From Brachybacterium fresconis (GTDB taxonomy: Bacteria > Actinomycetota > Actinomycetes > Actinomycetales > Dermabacteraceae): a stretch of 64,000 nt of DNA. The stretch is from positions 2,480,001 through 2,544,000 of the forward strand of contig NZ_JAGIOC010000001.1 in assembly GCF_017876515.1 (NCBI RefSeq). The letters are read 5' to 3'. This document shows, piece by piece, positions 41,635-49,193 of the stretch; position 1 is the stretch's first letter; the number at the start of each line of letters is the position of its first letter. The notes beneath the pieces were generated by a model that worked only from the letters and a program-made list of their open reading frames with translations, made no database searches and was not told the origin of the DNA. The translations under genes were made by a program, and so were the position numbers.

Positions 41635-44600
41635 CGGCGACCACTCTCCTTCGGCCGGGTGCCGGTCGACAAGTGCGAGGTGCCGGCGCCGACCCGCCGA
41701 CGCCGTGGTGCGGGCTCGCCGCGTGTGGTCTCCAACGGTCCCGGCAGCTCACCCTCGACGGTCTCATCGGTGCGCTCGCGGGTCTCCTCGCCGTCGTCCG
41801 CGCTGCCGGAGGACGCCGACGTCCCCAGCAGGTTCACCGCCACCGTCACCAGGCCCAGCACCGCGAGGTACACCCCGGCGTCGAAGATCATCGAGCTGGT
41901 CAGGTGCACTCCCAGCAGGTAGCCGTGCAATGGCTCGAGGAACCCGTCCCCGAGGAATCCGAGGATCCCCCCGCCGACGGCCACCACGACACCACCGCCG
42001 ATGAGGAGCAGCGGGAGACGGGGAGGACCGACCTGCCTGTCGCGCGAGGTGGACAGGTACAGCAGAGCGACGATCGCCGATCCCACCAGGGCGGCGATGA
42101 AGCCGCCGCCGGGTGCGTTGTGCCCGCGCAGGAAGAGCATCGCCGAGATCACGGCGAGGATCGGGGCGGTGACCCGGACCATCATCTGCAGCGCTGCGGA
42201 GTTGCCCCATGCGGAGGTGATGGCGCGGTGCGCCGACGTCCCCTCCTCGCGCAGCGCCAGCGGCGCCTCGGCACCGGGGCGGTCGTCGGGGTCGATGAAC
42301 CGGTCGCGCACGCTCGAGAGCACGGCCACGATCGCGACGCCCGCCATGCCCAGCACGGACAGCTCCCCCAGGGTGTCCAGCGCACGGAACTCCACCAGGA
42401 TCACGTTGACGATGTTGTGGCCGCCGCTGATCTCCTCGGTGCGGGCGATGTAGTACTCCGCGACCTCGCTGCGTCCGCGTCGCCCCGCGAACAGGAAGGT
42501 CCCGCCGGCGGCGGCGAGCCCGGCCAGCACAGCGATCAGCAGGGTGCCCGCGCGGCGGGGACGAACGGGAGCATCGAACCGCCGGGGCAGCTTCTGCAGC
42601 ACCAGCATGATCACGATGATCGTCAGCGATTCCACCAGCAGCTGGGTCAGCGCGACATCCGGTGCCCCGAGGGCGAGGAGCTGGACGGTGACCAGGATCC
42701 CGACCGCCGAGAGGGCGACCGTCGCCGCGAGGCGGTCACGCCGGGTGCACACGAGGACGACGGCGCTGAGGATCAGCACCAGCAGCACGGCGTCGATCGG
42801 GCGGTTGAGCCCGGGCGTGAGCGGGTCCAGGTCACCGGCGAGCACGGCGAAGGAGGCCAGGACCACCGTCGCGAAGGCCACGAGGATCGCGCCGAGGTGA
42901 CGCAGCGGGTCGTCCGAGGCGATGGGCCGCACCAGCTGCGCGGCGAGACGCTCCGCGAGACGGTCCACGGCGCCCAGCACGCGGGCTCCGTCGTACGGGA
43001 AGACGCGGGCCTCGAGGATCGGCAGCAGCCGGCGACGTCCGAGAGCGATCGCGGCGCCGAGCACGATGACGCCGACGGTGAGCCCCAGCTCGAGTGTGAG
43101 CCCGTGCCAGAACGCGAGATGCGGGTGCACCTCGGCACCGCCCAGGGCGGCCCCGACAGCGCGGCCGACGGGAAGGTCCAGCACGCCGACCACGACGGCG
43201 AGCGGCAGCCCCGCGGCGATCGGCAGCGCTGCCGACCAGAGCATGATCGGATCGGCGCGATGGGCGTACGCGGCGTCGGTGATCGCTCCGGAGGAGTCCG
43301 TCCCGTCAGCACCGGCCGACTCCCGCCCCGCATCCGCGGGGGTCAGGGCGCCCTCGTCCCGGCCGTCGACGAAGGCCCCCAGCACGATCTTCGCGCAGTA
43401 GGCGAAGGTGAGGACGCTCGCTCCGGCGATTCCCAGAGCCACCGCCCAGGGGACCCAGGACGGGCCCCCGGCGTCCAGGGCGCCGGTCAGCAGCGACTCC
43501 TTCGAGACGAAACCCAGCATCGGCGGCAGACCCGCCATCGACAGGCAGCCCAGCAGCGTCACCGCGAAGGCTCCGGGCATTCTCCGGGCCAGTGCCGGCA
43601 TACGGCGCAGCTCCCGGGTGTGCGCCGCGTGGTCGACGACGCCCACCATCATGAACAGGCCCGACTTGAACAGCGCGTGCGCGATCGTGTGCAGGACGGC
43701 GGCGAGGAGCGCCGCCTCGGTGCCGACACCGATCACGGTGACGATCAGGCCCAGCTGGCTGACCGTCGAGTAGGCCATGAGCTTCTTGAGGTCGCGCTGC
43801 TGCAGCGCGAGGAACCCGCCGACGAAAGCCGTGACGAGACCGGCCAGCACCAGCAGGACGTTCCAGGCGAGGACGTCGTGGAAGGCAGGGCTGAAGCGGA
43901 GCAGCAGGAAGATGCCGGCCTTCACCACCGCCGCCGCATGCAGGTAGGCCGACACCGGGGTCGCGGCGGCCATGGCGTCGGGCAGCCACACATGGAACGG
44001 GAACTGAGCCGACTTGGTGCAGGCGGCGAGTGCGACCAGCACACCGACCAGCGTCGCGAAGCCCGGGTCACGTGTCCAGACGTCCGCCGCCAGCACCTCG
44101 CTGATCGACGTCGTGCCCAGGCGCATCACCATCAGCGAGACGGCCGCGAGCAGGGACAGGCCGCCGAGGAAGGTCACCAGCAGTGTCCGCATGGAGGCCG
44201 CTTGCCCCGCCGTCCCCGAGCGGGCGATCAGCAGGAAGGAGGCGATCGAGGTCAGCTCCCAGCAGATGAACAGCAGCACCAGGTCGTCGGCGAGCACCAG
44301 AGCCACCATCGACAGGGTGAACAGGGTCATTCCCCAGGAGAAGCTGAGCTGGCGACCCCGCTCCAGGTATCGGGCGGAGTACGCGAGCACGACCGCGCCG
44401 ATCACCAGCGCGATCATGGCGAACACGAGCCCGACGCCATCGGCGCGCAGCGCGAACTCGACACCCCACTGCGGCGCCCAGGGGGCGGAGAAGGCGGCGG
44501 TGGGATCGTCGTCCGCGCCGGAGAGCACCGCGGACGAGGCCGGGACCAGCGCTCCGGCCGCAAGGAGGTACATCGCCGCCAGCGCCCAGCAGGCCGATCG

Positions 44601-44675
44601 GCCCAGCACGCGATCCAGGACGGGGGTGACCACGACGGCCACGAGGAGGATGAGCACCGTCCACAGCACCGACAT
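41631..44675 (-). CDS. mrpA: Na+/H+ antiporter fused subunits A and B
   Basis: 1014 residues. Residues 1-770 are MrpA: LLFICWELTSIASFLLI, LPDAMAAATPVSAYLHAA, LKKLMAYSTVSQLGL and the extra C-terminal segments. Residues from about 830 are MrpB: MVRVTAPILAVISAMLFLRG, GHNAPGGGFIAALVGS and LVTVAVNLLG, fused to a charged tail. The A-B fusion is known in several bacteria. The complex exchanges Na+ for H+ and controls pH and salt. ATG 44675 follows GAAGGGG at 8 nt, and lies 2 nt after the stop of a leaderless micro-ORF. Confidence 0.92.
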   Translation of the reverse strand: MSVLWTVLILLVAVVVTPVLDRVLGRSACWALAAMYLLAAGALVPASSAVLSGADDDPTAAFSAPWAPQWGVEFALRADGVGLVFAMIALVIGAVVLAYSARYLERGRQLSFSWGMTLFTLSMVALVLADDLVLLFICWELTSIASFLLIARSGTAGQAASMRTLLVTFLGGLSLLAAVSLMVMRLGTTSISEVLAADVWTRDPGFATLVGVLVALAACTKSAQFPFHVWLPDAMAAATPVSAYLHAAAVVKAGIFLLLRFSPAFHDVLAWNVLLVLAGLVTAFVGGFLALQQRDLKKLMAYSTVSQLGLIVTVIGVGTEAALLAAVLHTIAHALFKSGLFMMVGVVDHAAHTRELRRMPALARRMPGAFAVTLLGCLSMAGLPPMLGFVSKESLLTGALDAGGPSWVPWAVALGIAGASVLTFAYCAKIVLGAFVDGRDEGALTPADAGRESAGADGTDSSGAITDAAYAHRADPIMLWSAALPIAAGLPLAVVVGVLDLPVGRAVGAALGGAEVHPHLAFWHGLTLELGLTVGVIVLGAAIALGRRRLLPILEARVFPYDGARVLGAVDRLAERLAAQLVRPIASDDPLRHLGAILVAFATVVLASFAVLAGDLDPLTPGLNRPIDAVLLVLILSAVVLVCTRRDRLAATVALSAVGILVTVQLLALGAPDVALTQLLVESLTIIVIMLVLQKLPRRFDAPVRPRRAGTLLIAVLAGLAAAGGTFLFAGRRGRSEVAEYYIARTEEISGGHNIVNVILVEFRALDTLGELSVLGMAGVAIVAVLSSVRDRFIDPDDRPGAEAPLALREEGTSAHRAITSAWGNSAALQMMVRVTAPILAVISAMLFLRGHNAPGGGFIAALVGSAIVALLYLSTSRDRQVGPPRLPLLLIGGGVVVAVGGGILGFLGDGFLEPLHGYLLGVHLTSSMIFDAGVYLAVLGLVTVAVNLLGTSASSGSADDGEETRERTDETVEGELPGPLETTRGEPAPRRRRVGAGTSHLSTGTRPKESGRR

Positions 44676-44677
44676 GG

Positions 44678-44722
44678 TCAACGCCCCTTCGCGGGGTCGC
44701 TGGACTGGCGGGGGCGGGGCAT
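44678..44722 (-). CDS. Leaderless micro-ORF (14 codons) before mrpA
   Basis: ATG 44722 stands 7 nt after TAGGAT (44735-44730). The peptide is MPRPRQSSDPAKGR, stop TGA 44680-44678, 2 nt before the mrpA ATG. The mrpA ribosome site lies within its last codons, so translating ribosomes would melt or cover it. Not conserved as far as I can see; evidence is position only. Confidence 0.5.
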   Translation of the reverse strand: MPRPRQSSDPAKGR

Positions 44723-44729
44723 GCGTCTG

Positions 44730-44735
44730 ATCCTA
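44730..44735 (-). promoter_or_regulatory. -10 element TAGGAT of the Mrp operon
   Basis: TAGGAT on the minus strand ends 7 nt before ATG 44722 of the micro-ORF. Confidence 0.5.
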
Positions 44736-44777
44736 CCGAGCGGCGCGCACCGGCCAAAGCCGGCGTCGCGTCGACGC

Positions 44778-44799
44778 CTCTCGCGCGCGCACGCGAGAG
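44778..44799. terminator. Hairpin downstream of phoX
   Basis: CTCTCGCG-CGCGCA-CGCGAGAG, a perfect 8-bp stem with a 6-nt loop, about 110 nt past the phoX stop and just before the Mrp promoter. No U-tract. Confidence 0.45.
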
Positions 44800-44910
44800 A
44801 AACTCGCCACGGCAGCGTGGGGACCCCGGGTGGATGTGCGCAGGATCACCTGCTGCACGGGACCCGGGGCCCGAGCGGGCGGCCTGGACCCAGCGCCGAC
44901 CCGCGCCGCG

Positions 44911-46962
44911 TCACGCCGGGAGGACCTGGACCACGGTGGGGCGGGGCCCCGTGCCGTCGTAGTCCGGGAAGTGGGAGGTGTGCGCGCCCCACTCGCCGTC
45001 CTCGCCGGGGTGCTGCACGGAGACGAAGGCGCTGCGATCCTCGTCCCGGACGATCGGGCCGCAGGTCTCGGCCTCGCGCGGGACGGCGAGGAACTGCTCG
45101 ACCCGTCCGCGGGCGTCGCCCTCGAGGGTCACGCGGAACAGTCCGTCGTTGTAGCCGATCCCGTCCGGGGCGCCGTCGGTGGAGATCCACAGGTTGCCCA
45201 CCGAGTCGAAGGCCAGGTTGTCGGGGCAGGAGATCGGCGAGACCTCCTCGGGGGCGAATCCGGAGAAGTAGGTCTGGTCGCCCTGCGCGGGGTCCCCGCA
45301 GACCAGCAGCAGGTTCCAGGCGAAGGTGGTCGAGGTCTGGTCACCCTGCTCGTCGATCTCCACGACGTGGCCGTCGCGGTTCTCGGCGCGCGGGTTCATC
45401 TCGTCGACGGGGGCCTCGCCCTCCGTGCCGCGGCCGTCGTTGTTCGTGCAGGCGACGTACACGCGCCCGGTCGCGAGCGAGGGCTCGACGTCCTCGCAGC
45501 GGTCCATCTTCGTCGGGCCCACGAGGTCGGCGGCGAGGCGGGTGTGGACCAGCACCTCCTCCAGGGTGAAGCCCTCGACCTGCGAGGCGCCGTCGAGCAC
45601 GAGCGGCAGCCACTCGCCCGTGCCGTCGAAGGCTCCGTCGGCGGGGACCGCGCCGGACCCATCGATCTCTGCCGCCGGCGAGTTGCCGGTGAACTTCGCG
45701 ACGAACAGGTCGCCGTCCTCCAGCAGCGTCTTGTTGTGCTCCGTGTCGCCCTCGACGTAGGTGTCGCGAGAGACGAACTTGTACAGGTAGTCGAAGACCT
45801 CGTCGTCGCCGGAGTAGGCCACGGCGCGGCCGTCCTCGGCGAGGATGACGTTGGCGCCCTCGTGCTTGAAGCGTCCCAGCGCGGTGTGCTTGCGGGGCGT
45901 GGACTCCGGGTCGAAGGGGTCGACCTCGACGATCCACCCGAAGCGGTTCGGCTCGTTCCGGTGGTCTTCGCCGCGGGCGTCGAAGCGCTCGTGCGCCGCC
46001 TCCCAGTTCCGCGCCGTCGCCTCGTCGGCCAACCCGTAGCGCTTGTCGGCCTCGGAGGTGCCGGCGGCGCGGAAGTAGCCGTGGAAGTTCTCCTCGCCCG
46101 AGAGCAGCGTGCCCCAGGGGGTGAGACCGCCGGCGCAGTTGCCCAGGGTGCCCAGCACGGTGCGCCCCTCCGGGTCCGCGGCGGTGCGGGTCAGCTCGCT
46201 GCCGGCGGCGGGGCCGGTGAGCGCGAACTCGGTGTCCAGGAGGATGCGTCGGTTCAGCTCCCCGTCGCGGACGTACGTGTAGGGCTCCTCCGCGCTCTCG
46301 CGCTGCAGCTCGACGACCGTGAGCCCGTGGGCGGCCATGCCGATCTCCATCGCGGCCGCCTCATCGGTCTCCGGCGGCAGCATGATGTTCTCGTTCGTGT
46401 ACTCGTGGTTGACGAACATGACCGCGCGCTTGCCGTCGCTGTCGGGGATCTCCTGGATCTCCGTGTAGTCGTTGTTGTAGCCGAACTGGCGCTCCTGGGC
46501 CTCGGCGCTCTGGGCGTTCCAGTCGAAGTCCGGGGCGTCCTCGAACAGCGGATCGCCCCAGCGGATGATGGGATGCCAGGCGAAGCCCTCCGGGACGGTG
46601 AACTCATCGGTCTCGAGGTCGACCGGGGCGATCGCCTCGAAGCCCAGGGCGCTCCCGTTCGGGGCCGCGCCGCCGCCCGCACCGGAACCGCTTCCCCCGT
46701 CCGACGCCCCGGACCCGCCGCCGGAGGGGTTCGAGCAGGCCCCCAGCGTGCCGGCCAGCGCGATCGCGACCGCGCCGCTGGTGCCGCCCAGCATCCTGCG
46801 GCGGGTCAGCGCGGCGGAGGCGATGTCGCGGAACCTGGAGTTGTCCGAGTGGTTGCACGGGCCGGAGGCGCACTGGTTCGCGCACTTGAGCGCGCAGGTC
46901 ACCGCGGAGCGCTTGCCGCGCACCGAGTCCTTCATCAGCAGCGGGAGGTCGATCAGGGTCAT
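44911..46962 (-). CDS. phoX: PhoX-family alkaline phosphatase (DUF839)
   Basis: 683 residues. PhoX fold marks: FGYNNDYTEI, FVNHEYTNENIML, GNCAGGLTPWGTLLSGEENF, RFGWIVEVDPFDP and PDNLAFDSVGNLWISTDG, the Ca/Fe-binding beta-propeller. Export is by Tat: LTRRRMLGGTSGAVAIALAG lies unusually far in (residues 54-75), after a Cys-rich C-x3-C-x3-C-x4-C segment (residues 23-36). A possible lipobox LGAC follows. AAAGGAC precedes ATG 46962. It frees phosphate from phosphoesters outside the cell. A PHO-box-like repeat lies upstream. Confidence 0.88.
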   Translation of the reverse strand: MTLIDLPLLMKDSVRGKRSAVTCALKCANQCASGPCNHSDNSRFRDIASAALTRRRMLGGTSGAVAIALAGTLGACSNPSGGGSGASDGGSGSGAGGGAAPNGSALGFEAIAPVDLETDEFTVPEGFAWHPIIRWGDPLFEDAPDFDWNAQSAEAQERQFGYNNDYTEIQEIPDSDGKRAVMFVNHEYTNENIMLPPETDEAAAMEIGMAAHGLTVVELQRESAEEPYTYVRDGELNRRILLDTEFALTGPAAGSELTRTAADPEGRTVLGTLGNCAGGLTPWGTLLSGEENFHGYFRAAGTSEADKRYGLADEATARNWEAAHERFDARGEDHRNEPNRFGWIVEVDPFDPESTPRKHTALGRFKHEGANVILAEDGRAVAYSGDDEVFDYLYKFVSRDTYVEGDTEHNKTLLEDGDLFVAKFTGNSPAAEIDGSGAVPADGAFDGTGEWLPLVLDGASQVEGFTLEEVLVHTRLAADLVGPTKMDRCEDVEPSLATGRVYVACTNNDGRGTEGEAPVDEMNPRAENRDGHVVEIDEQGDQTSTTFAWNLLLVCGDPAQGDQTYFSGFAPEEVSPISCPDNLAFDSVGNLWISTDGAPDGIGYNDGLFRVTLEGDARGRVEQFLAVPREAETCGPIVRDEDRSAFVSVQHPGEDGEWGAHTSHFPDYDGTGPRPTVVQVLPA

Positions 46963-47055
46963 GGGGCGGTGTCCTTTGCTGTCGCACGGGCATGCGCCCG
47001 CAGCGGCGGGCACAACGACCCGACGATGTCTCAGCATCATGACCCGGTGCCCACC

Positions 47056-47077
47056 CCCGGGTGACGTCGGCGTGAAC
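47056..47077 (-). promoter_or_regulatory. PHO box candidate upstream of phoX
   Basis: On the minus strand, two 11-nt direct repeat units, GTTCACGCCGA and CGTCACCCGGG, match the PhoP-binding form known from Streptomyces (G-T/G-T-C-A-C then C/G-rich). A -10-like CATGAT follows about 10 nt later. About 95 nt before the phoX ATG. Confidence 0.5.
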
Positions 47078-47115
47078 TCCCGGCATCGCACCGGGACCTC
47101 AGCGCGCGGCGGGCC

Positions 47116-47529
47116 TCAGAACCGCGTGGGCGCCACGAAGGTGTCGGGCTTGACCAGCACCACCGGCACCGGCGACTCGATCGCCACCCGCTGCGAGGTC
47201 GAGCCCAGCAGGATCTTCCCGATCGGGGTGCGGCGGCGGATGCCGAGCACCACCAGGTCGACCCTGTCGTGCTCGACGGCGTCGAGGATGTCGTCGGCCG
47301 GGTCGTCGCGCCGCGGCACCGTGCGCAGCTCGTGCTCCAGACCGGTCTCGGCCAGACGCTCCTCCAGGGAACGCTTGTCAGTCACTCCACGAGCCTTGCG
47401 CGGATCGGGAGCCCGCTCGGAGGCGAGCACGAGCAGGCCGGCATCGCGCCGCTGCGCCTCCTCGACGGCGAAGGCGAAGGCGGCCTCGCTGGTGGCGCTC
47501 GGGACGTAGGCCAGCAGGATCGTGGTCAT
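47116..47529 (-). CDS. Universal stress protein (UspA family)
   Basis: 137 residues, one Usp domain. ATP-binding type: strand TILLAYVPS, LVVLGIRRR and G-x2-G-x9-G-S/T as GKILLGSTSQRV, close to the classical loop but with RRRTP in place of the usual R-x-x-x-x-G. GGGAG before ATG. Between phoX and an amino acid permease; no clear link. Confidence 0.88.
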   Translation of the reverse strand: MTTILLAYVPSATSEAAFAFAVEEAQRRDAGLLVLASERAPDPRKARGVTDKRSLEERLAETGLEHELRTVPRRDDPADDILDAVEHDRVDLVVLGIRRRTPIGKILLGSTSQRVAIESPVPVVLVKPDTFVAPTRF

Positions 47530-47614
47530 GGCATCTCCCTGGAGGGTCGATCGATGGGGTCGGGGCTCGGATGCTTCTCGGGGGCGGGGCCGGACGGGGC
47601 TCGGGACGGGCCGC

Positions 47615-49069
47615 TCAGGACTTGCCGAGGTCGTCGGGGTGGCGGAACCGGGTGCGACGGGCCTTCACGGCGCTGTTGTAGAACCAGGTGATCAGGTACA
47701 GCACCAGACCGATGGCGAGCAGGCCGCCCGCGATGACGTAGTTCTGCGTCGGCTGGGCGATCGGCGAGACCAGCGCGAAGGAGGTGAGCGCGCCGATCAC
47801 GGGCAGCACCGTGGGGGTCCGGAAGTGCTTGACGTCGACCGTGTCCTTGCGCAGCACCAGCACAGAGATGTTCACGAGACCGAACACCGTCAGCAGCAGC
47901 AGGGCGGTGGTCCCGCCGAGTGCGGAGATCGTCTCCTCGGCGAGCACGTAGCGCACGGTCAGCACCAGGGCGATCCCGAGGCCGGTGGAGAACAGGATGC
48001 CGGCCCAGGGAGTGCGGCGCGTGCGGAGCACGCCCTTGAGGAAGCCGGGCAGCACGCCCTGCTTGGCCATGCCGTACAGCAGGCGCGAGGCCATCATCAT
48101 GTTGATCAGCACGGTGTTGGCGACCGCGAAGATCGAGATGAACGCGAAGATCGTGTCGACCGGGACGCCGGGCGCACCGACCTTGACGACCGTCAGCAGC
48201 GGGGTCGAGGCCTCGGTGAGCTGGCCGATCGGGACCACTGCCACGGCGACCACGGAGATCAGCACGTAGACCACGCCGGTGATCGACAGGCCGCCGATGA
48301 GCGCCCGTGGGAAGTTCTTGACCGGGTCCACGGTCTCCTCGGCCATGTTCACCGAGTCCTCGAAGCCGACCATCGAGAAGAACGCGAGGGCGGTGGCGGC
48401 GACGACCGCCATCAGGAAGCCCTTGTCCCCCGGGGTCTCGAACAGGACGACGCGGGAGAAGTCCGCCTTGCCCTCGGCCATCGCGAAGAAGCCGACGAGC
48501 ACGACGAGGATGAGACCCGTGAGCTCGATGCAGGTGAGAATCACGTTGGCCTTGACCGACTCGGAGACGCCGTAGAGGTTGATCAGCGCCACCAGGCCCA
48601 GGAAGACCAGCGCGATCGCGGTCGCGGTCCCGGCGGTGGCTCCGCCCAGGGCGTCCTCCAGCTGGAAGGCCTTCAGGACGTTCTCCGCGAGGAAGATCGA
48701 GCTGGTCGAGGCGGAGGTGATGCCCGAGGACAGCACGGCGAAGGTGACCATGAAGGTCACGAAGTGGACTCCGAAGGCCTTGTGCACGTACAGCGCGGCC
48801 CCGGCGGCCTGCGGGTACTTGGTGACCATCTCGACGTAGGACAGGGCCGAGACCATCGCGACGGCGAAGGCGACGATGATCGGGATCCAGCCCGCACCGC
48901 CCACCTGGCCCGCGACCTTGCCGGTCAGGGCGTAGACACCCGTGCCGAGGATGTCGCCGACGATGAACAGCAGCAGGAGCTTGGGCGTGATCGCCTTCTT
49001 CAGCGCCGGCTGGTCCGACGGGCCGGTGCCGTCGGGTGCGGTGGGGGCGGCCTCGTGCGACTCGCTCAT
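47615..49069 (-). CDS. APC-family amino acid permease
   Basis: 484 residues, 12 membrane segments. First-helix signature LLFIVGDILGTGVYALTG (G-x-G-x-G type), then GWIPIIVAFAVAMVSALSYVEM and FEDSVNMAEETVDPVKNFPRAL. It resembles the YhdG/CAT-like branch of cationic or neutral amino acid carriers. ATG 49069 follows GGGAGGAT. A 29-codon frame upstream ends at the same ATGA. Confidence 0.88.
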   Translation of the reverse strand: MSESHEAAPTAPDGTGPSDQPALKKAITPKLLLLFIVGDILGTGVYALTGKVAGQVGGAGWIPIIVAFAVAMVSALSYVEMVTKYPQAAGAALYVHKAFGVHFVTFMVTFAVLSSGITSASTSSIFLAENVLKAFQLEDALGGATAGTATAIALVFLGLVALINLYGVSESVKANVILTCIELTGLILVVLVGFFAMAEGKADFSRVVLFETPGDKGFLMAVVAATALAFFSMVGFEDSVNMAEETVDPVKNFPRALIGGLSITGVVYVLISVVAVAVVPIGQLTEASTPLLTVVKVGAPGVPVDTIFAFISIFAVANTVLINMMMASRLLYGMAKQGVLPGFLKGVLRTRRTPWAGILFSTGLGIALVLTVRYVLAEETISALGGTTALLLLTVFGLVNISVLVLRKDTVDVKHFRTPTVLPVIGALTSFALVSPIAQPTQNYVIAGGLLAIGLVLYLITWFYNSAVKARRTRFRHPDDLGKS

Positions 49070-49155
49070 GGGATCCTCCCGGGACGGGGATACGTGCACA
49101 CCGTTCCGGGCGGCATCGAGCTCTCGGTGAGCGTCGTTGCTCTCAGGGGACCCAT
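49066..49155 (-). CDS. Possible 29-codon upstream ORF in the leader of the APC gene
   Basis: ATG 49155 opens MGPLRATTLTESSMPPGTVC and runs to TGA 49068-49066, overlapping the permease ATG (ATGA). TAGGGT (49176-49171) lies 15 nt before, so its mRNA would have about 8 nt of leader and no ribosome site. It matches the coupling pattern of three other genes but is the weakest case; a leader RNA of about 100 nt without translation is just as likely. Confidence 0.3.
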   Translation of the reverse strand: MGPLRATTLTESSMPPGTVCTYPRPGRIP

Positions 49156-49193
49156 GAGCGGTTACCGGGAACCCTATCGCGTCGTGCCGCCGC

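Noticed and set aside
41673-45569. 1298-residue plus-strand frame over the Mrp operon
   Set aside because: It is the antisense shadow of mrpA, full of His/Gln/Arg runs from the reverse of Leu/Val codons.
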